From Clostridiaceae bacterium (GTDB lineage: Bacteria; Bacillota; Clostridia; Monoglobales; Firm-18), in contig JAAZFB010000356.1 of the NCBI GenBank assembly GCA_012511915.1, positions 1 to 5,752 on the forward strand: a stretch of DNA of 5,752 bases, read 5' to 3'. A model generated the notes under the pieces. That model was not told the origin of the DNA. It made no database searches and worked only from the letters and a program-made list of their open reading frames with translations. Shown here one piece after another: positions 5,679-5,752 of this stretch. The position numbers and the translations under genes were made by a program. Numbering within the stretch: position 1 is the stretch's first letter; each line of letters opens with the position of its first letter.

Positions 5679-5752
5679 AAAATGGTGGGAATGAAAAATT
5701 TTATAATGCCTAATACTATTCCTCATTAATTAAAAGTCAATAATAAAACTCC

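Noticed and set aside
5691..5729. 12-codon frame MKNFIMPNTIPH after the 605-residue SLH gene
   Set aside because: The GGTGGGA in front directly abuts the ATG, so spacing is wrong, and the frame is too short to support.
5679..5752. Terminator after the 605-residue SLH gene
   Set aside because: No GC stem with a T-run is visible before the window ends; the real terminator may lie beyond base 5752.

Overview
The window is AT-rich bacterial DNA that most resembles a Gram-positive, anaerobic Clostridia-type Firmicute. The evidence is AT-rich spacers, strong GGAGG-type ribosome binding sites, sigma-A-like promoters with close to consensus boxes, a feoA-feoB ferrous-iron pair, and two secreted proteins with S-layer homology (SLH) domains. 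The species cannot be named from the sequence.

Layout. Bases 1-397 (minus) hold the start of feoB, cut by the window edge. Its partner feoA (403-639, minus) lies 5 bases upstream. A near-consensus promoter at 687-715 drives both, and a long palindrome covers its -10 box and predicted start point, as expected for a metal-dependent repressor site. An intrinsic terminator (781-808, minus) separates this operon from the large gene upstream on the same strand, an 886-residue SLH protein (845-3505). A 355-base divergent spacer (3506-3860) follows, then a second SLH protein of 605 residues on the plus strand (start chosen at 3861, end 5678). The last 74 bases show no convincing gene and no clear terminator.

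How it fits together. FeoA and FeoB form a cytoplasmic-membrane Fe(II) importer. The two SLH proteins carry Sec signal peptides and N-terminal SLH regions that should hold them on the cell wall. After the SLH region, both are built from related, probably beta-rich modules of about 60-90 residues with no recognised catalytic motif. They look like a divergently transcribed pair of related envelope proteins. No functional link between the feo operon and the SLH genes is visible beyond adjacency.

The least explained part is the divergent spacer. It contains candidate promoters in both directions, three copies of the octamer TTATGTTA, a 19-codon reading frame with an ideal ribosome binding site in the leader of the 886-residue gene, and, on the opposite strand at the same place, a T-box-like sequence with an imperfect hairpin and a T-run. 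I saw no CRISPR array, transposon, tRNA or rRNA, and no clear case for an undescribed multi-gene system.
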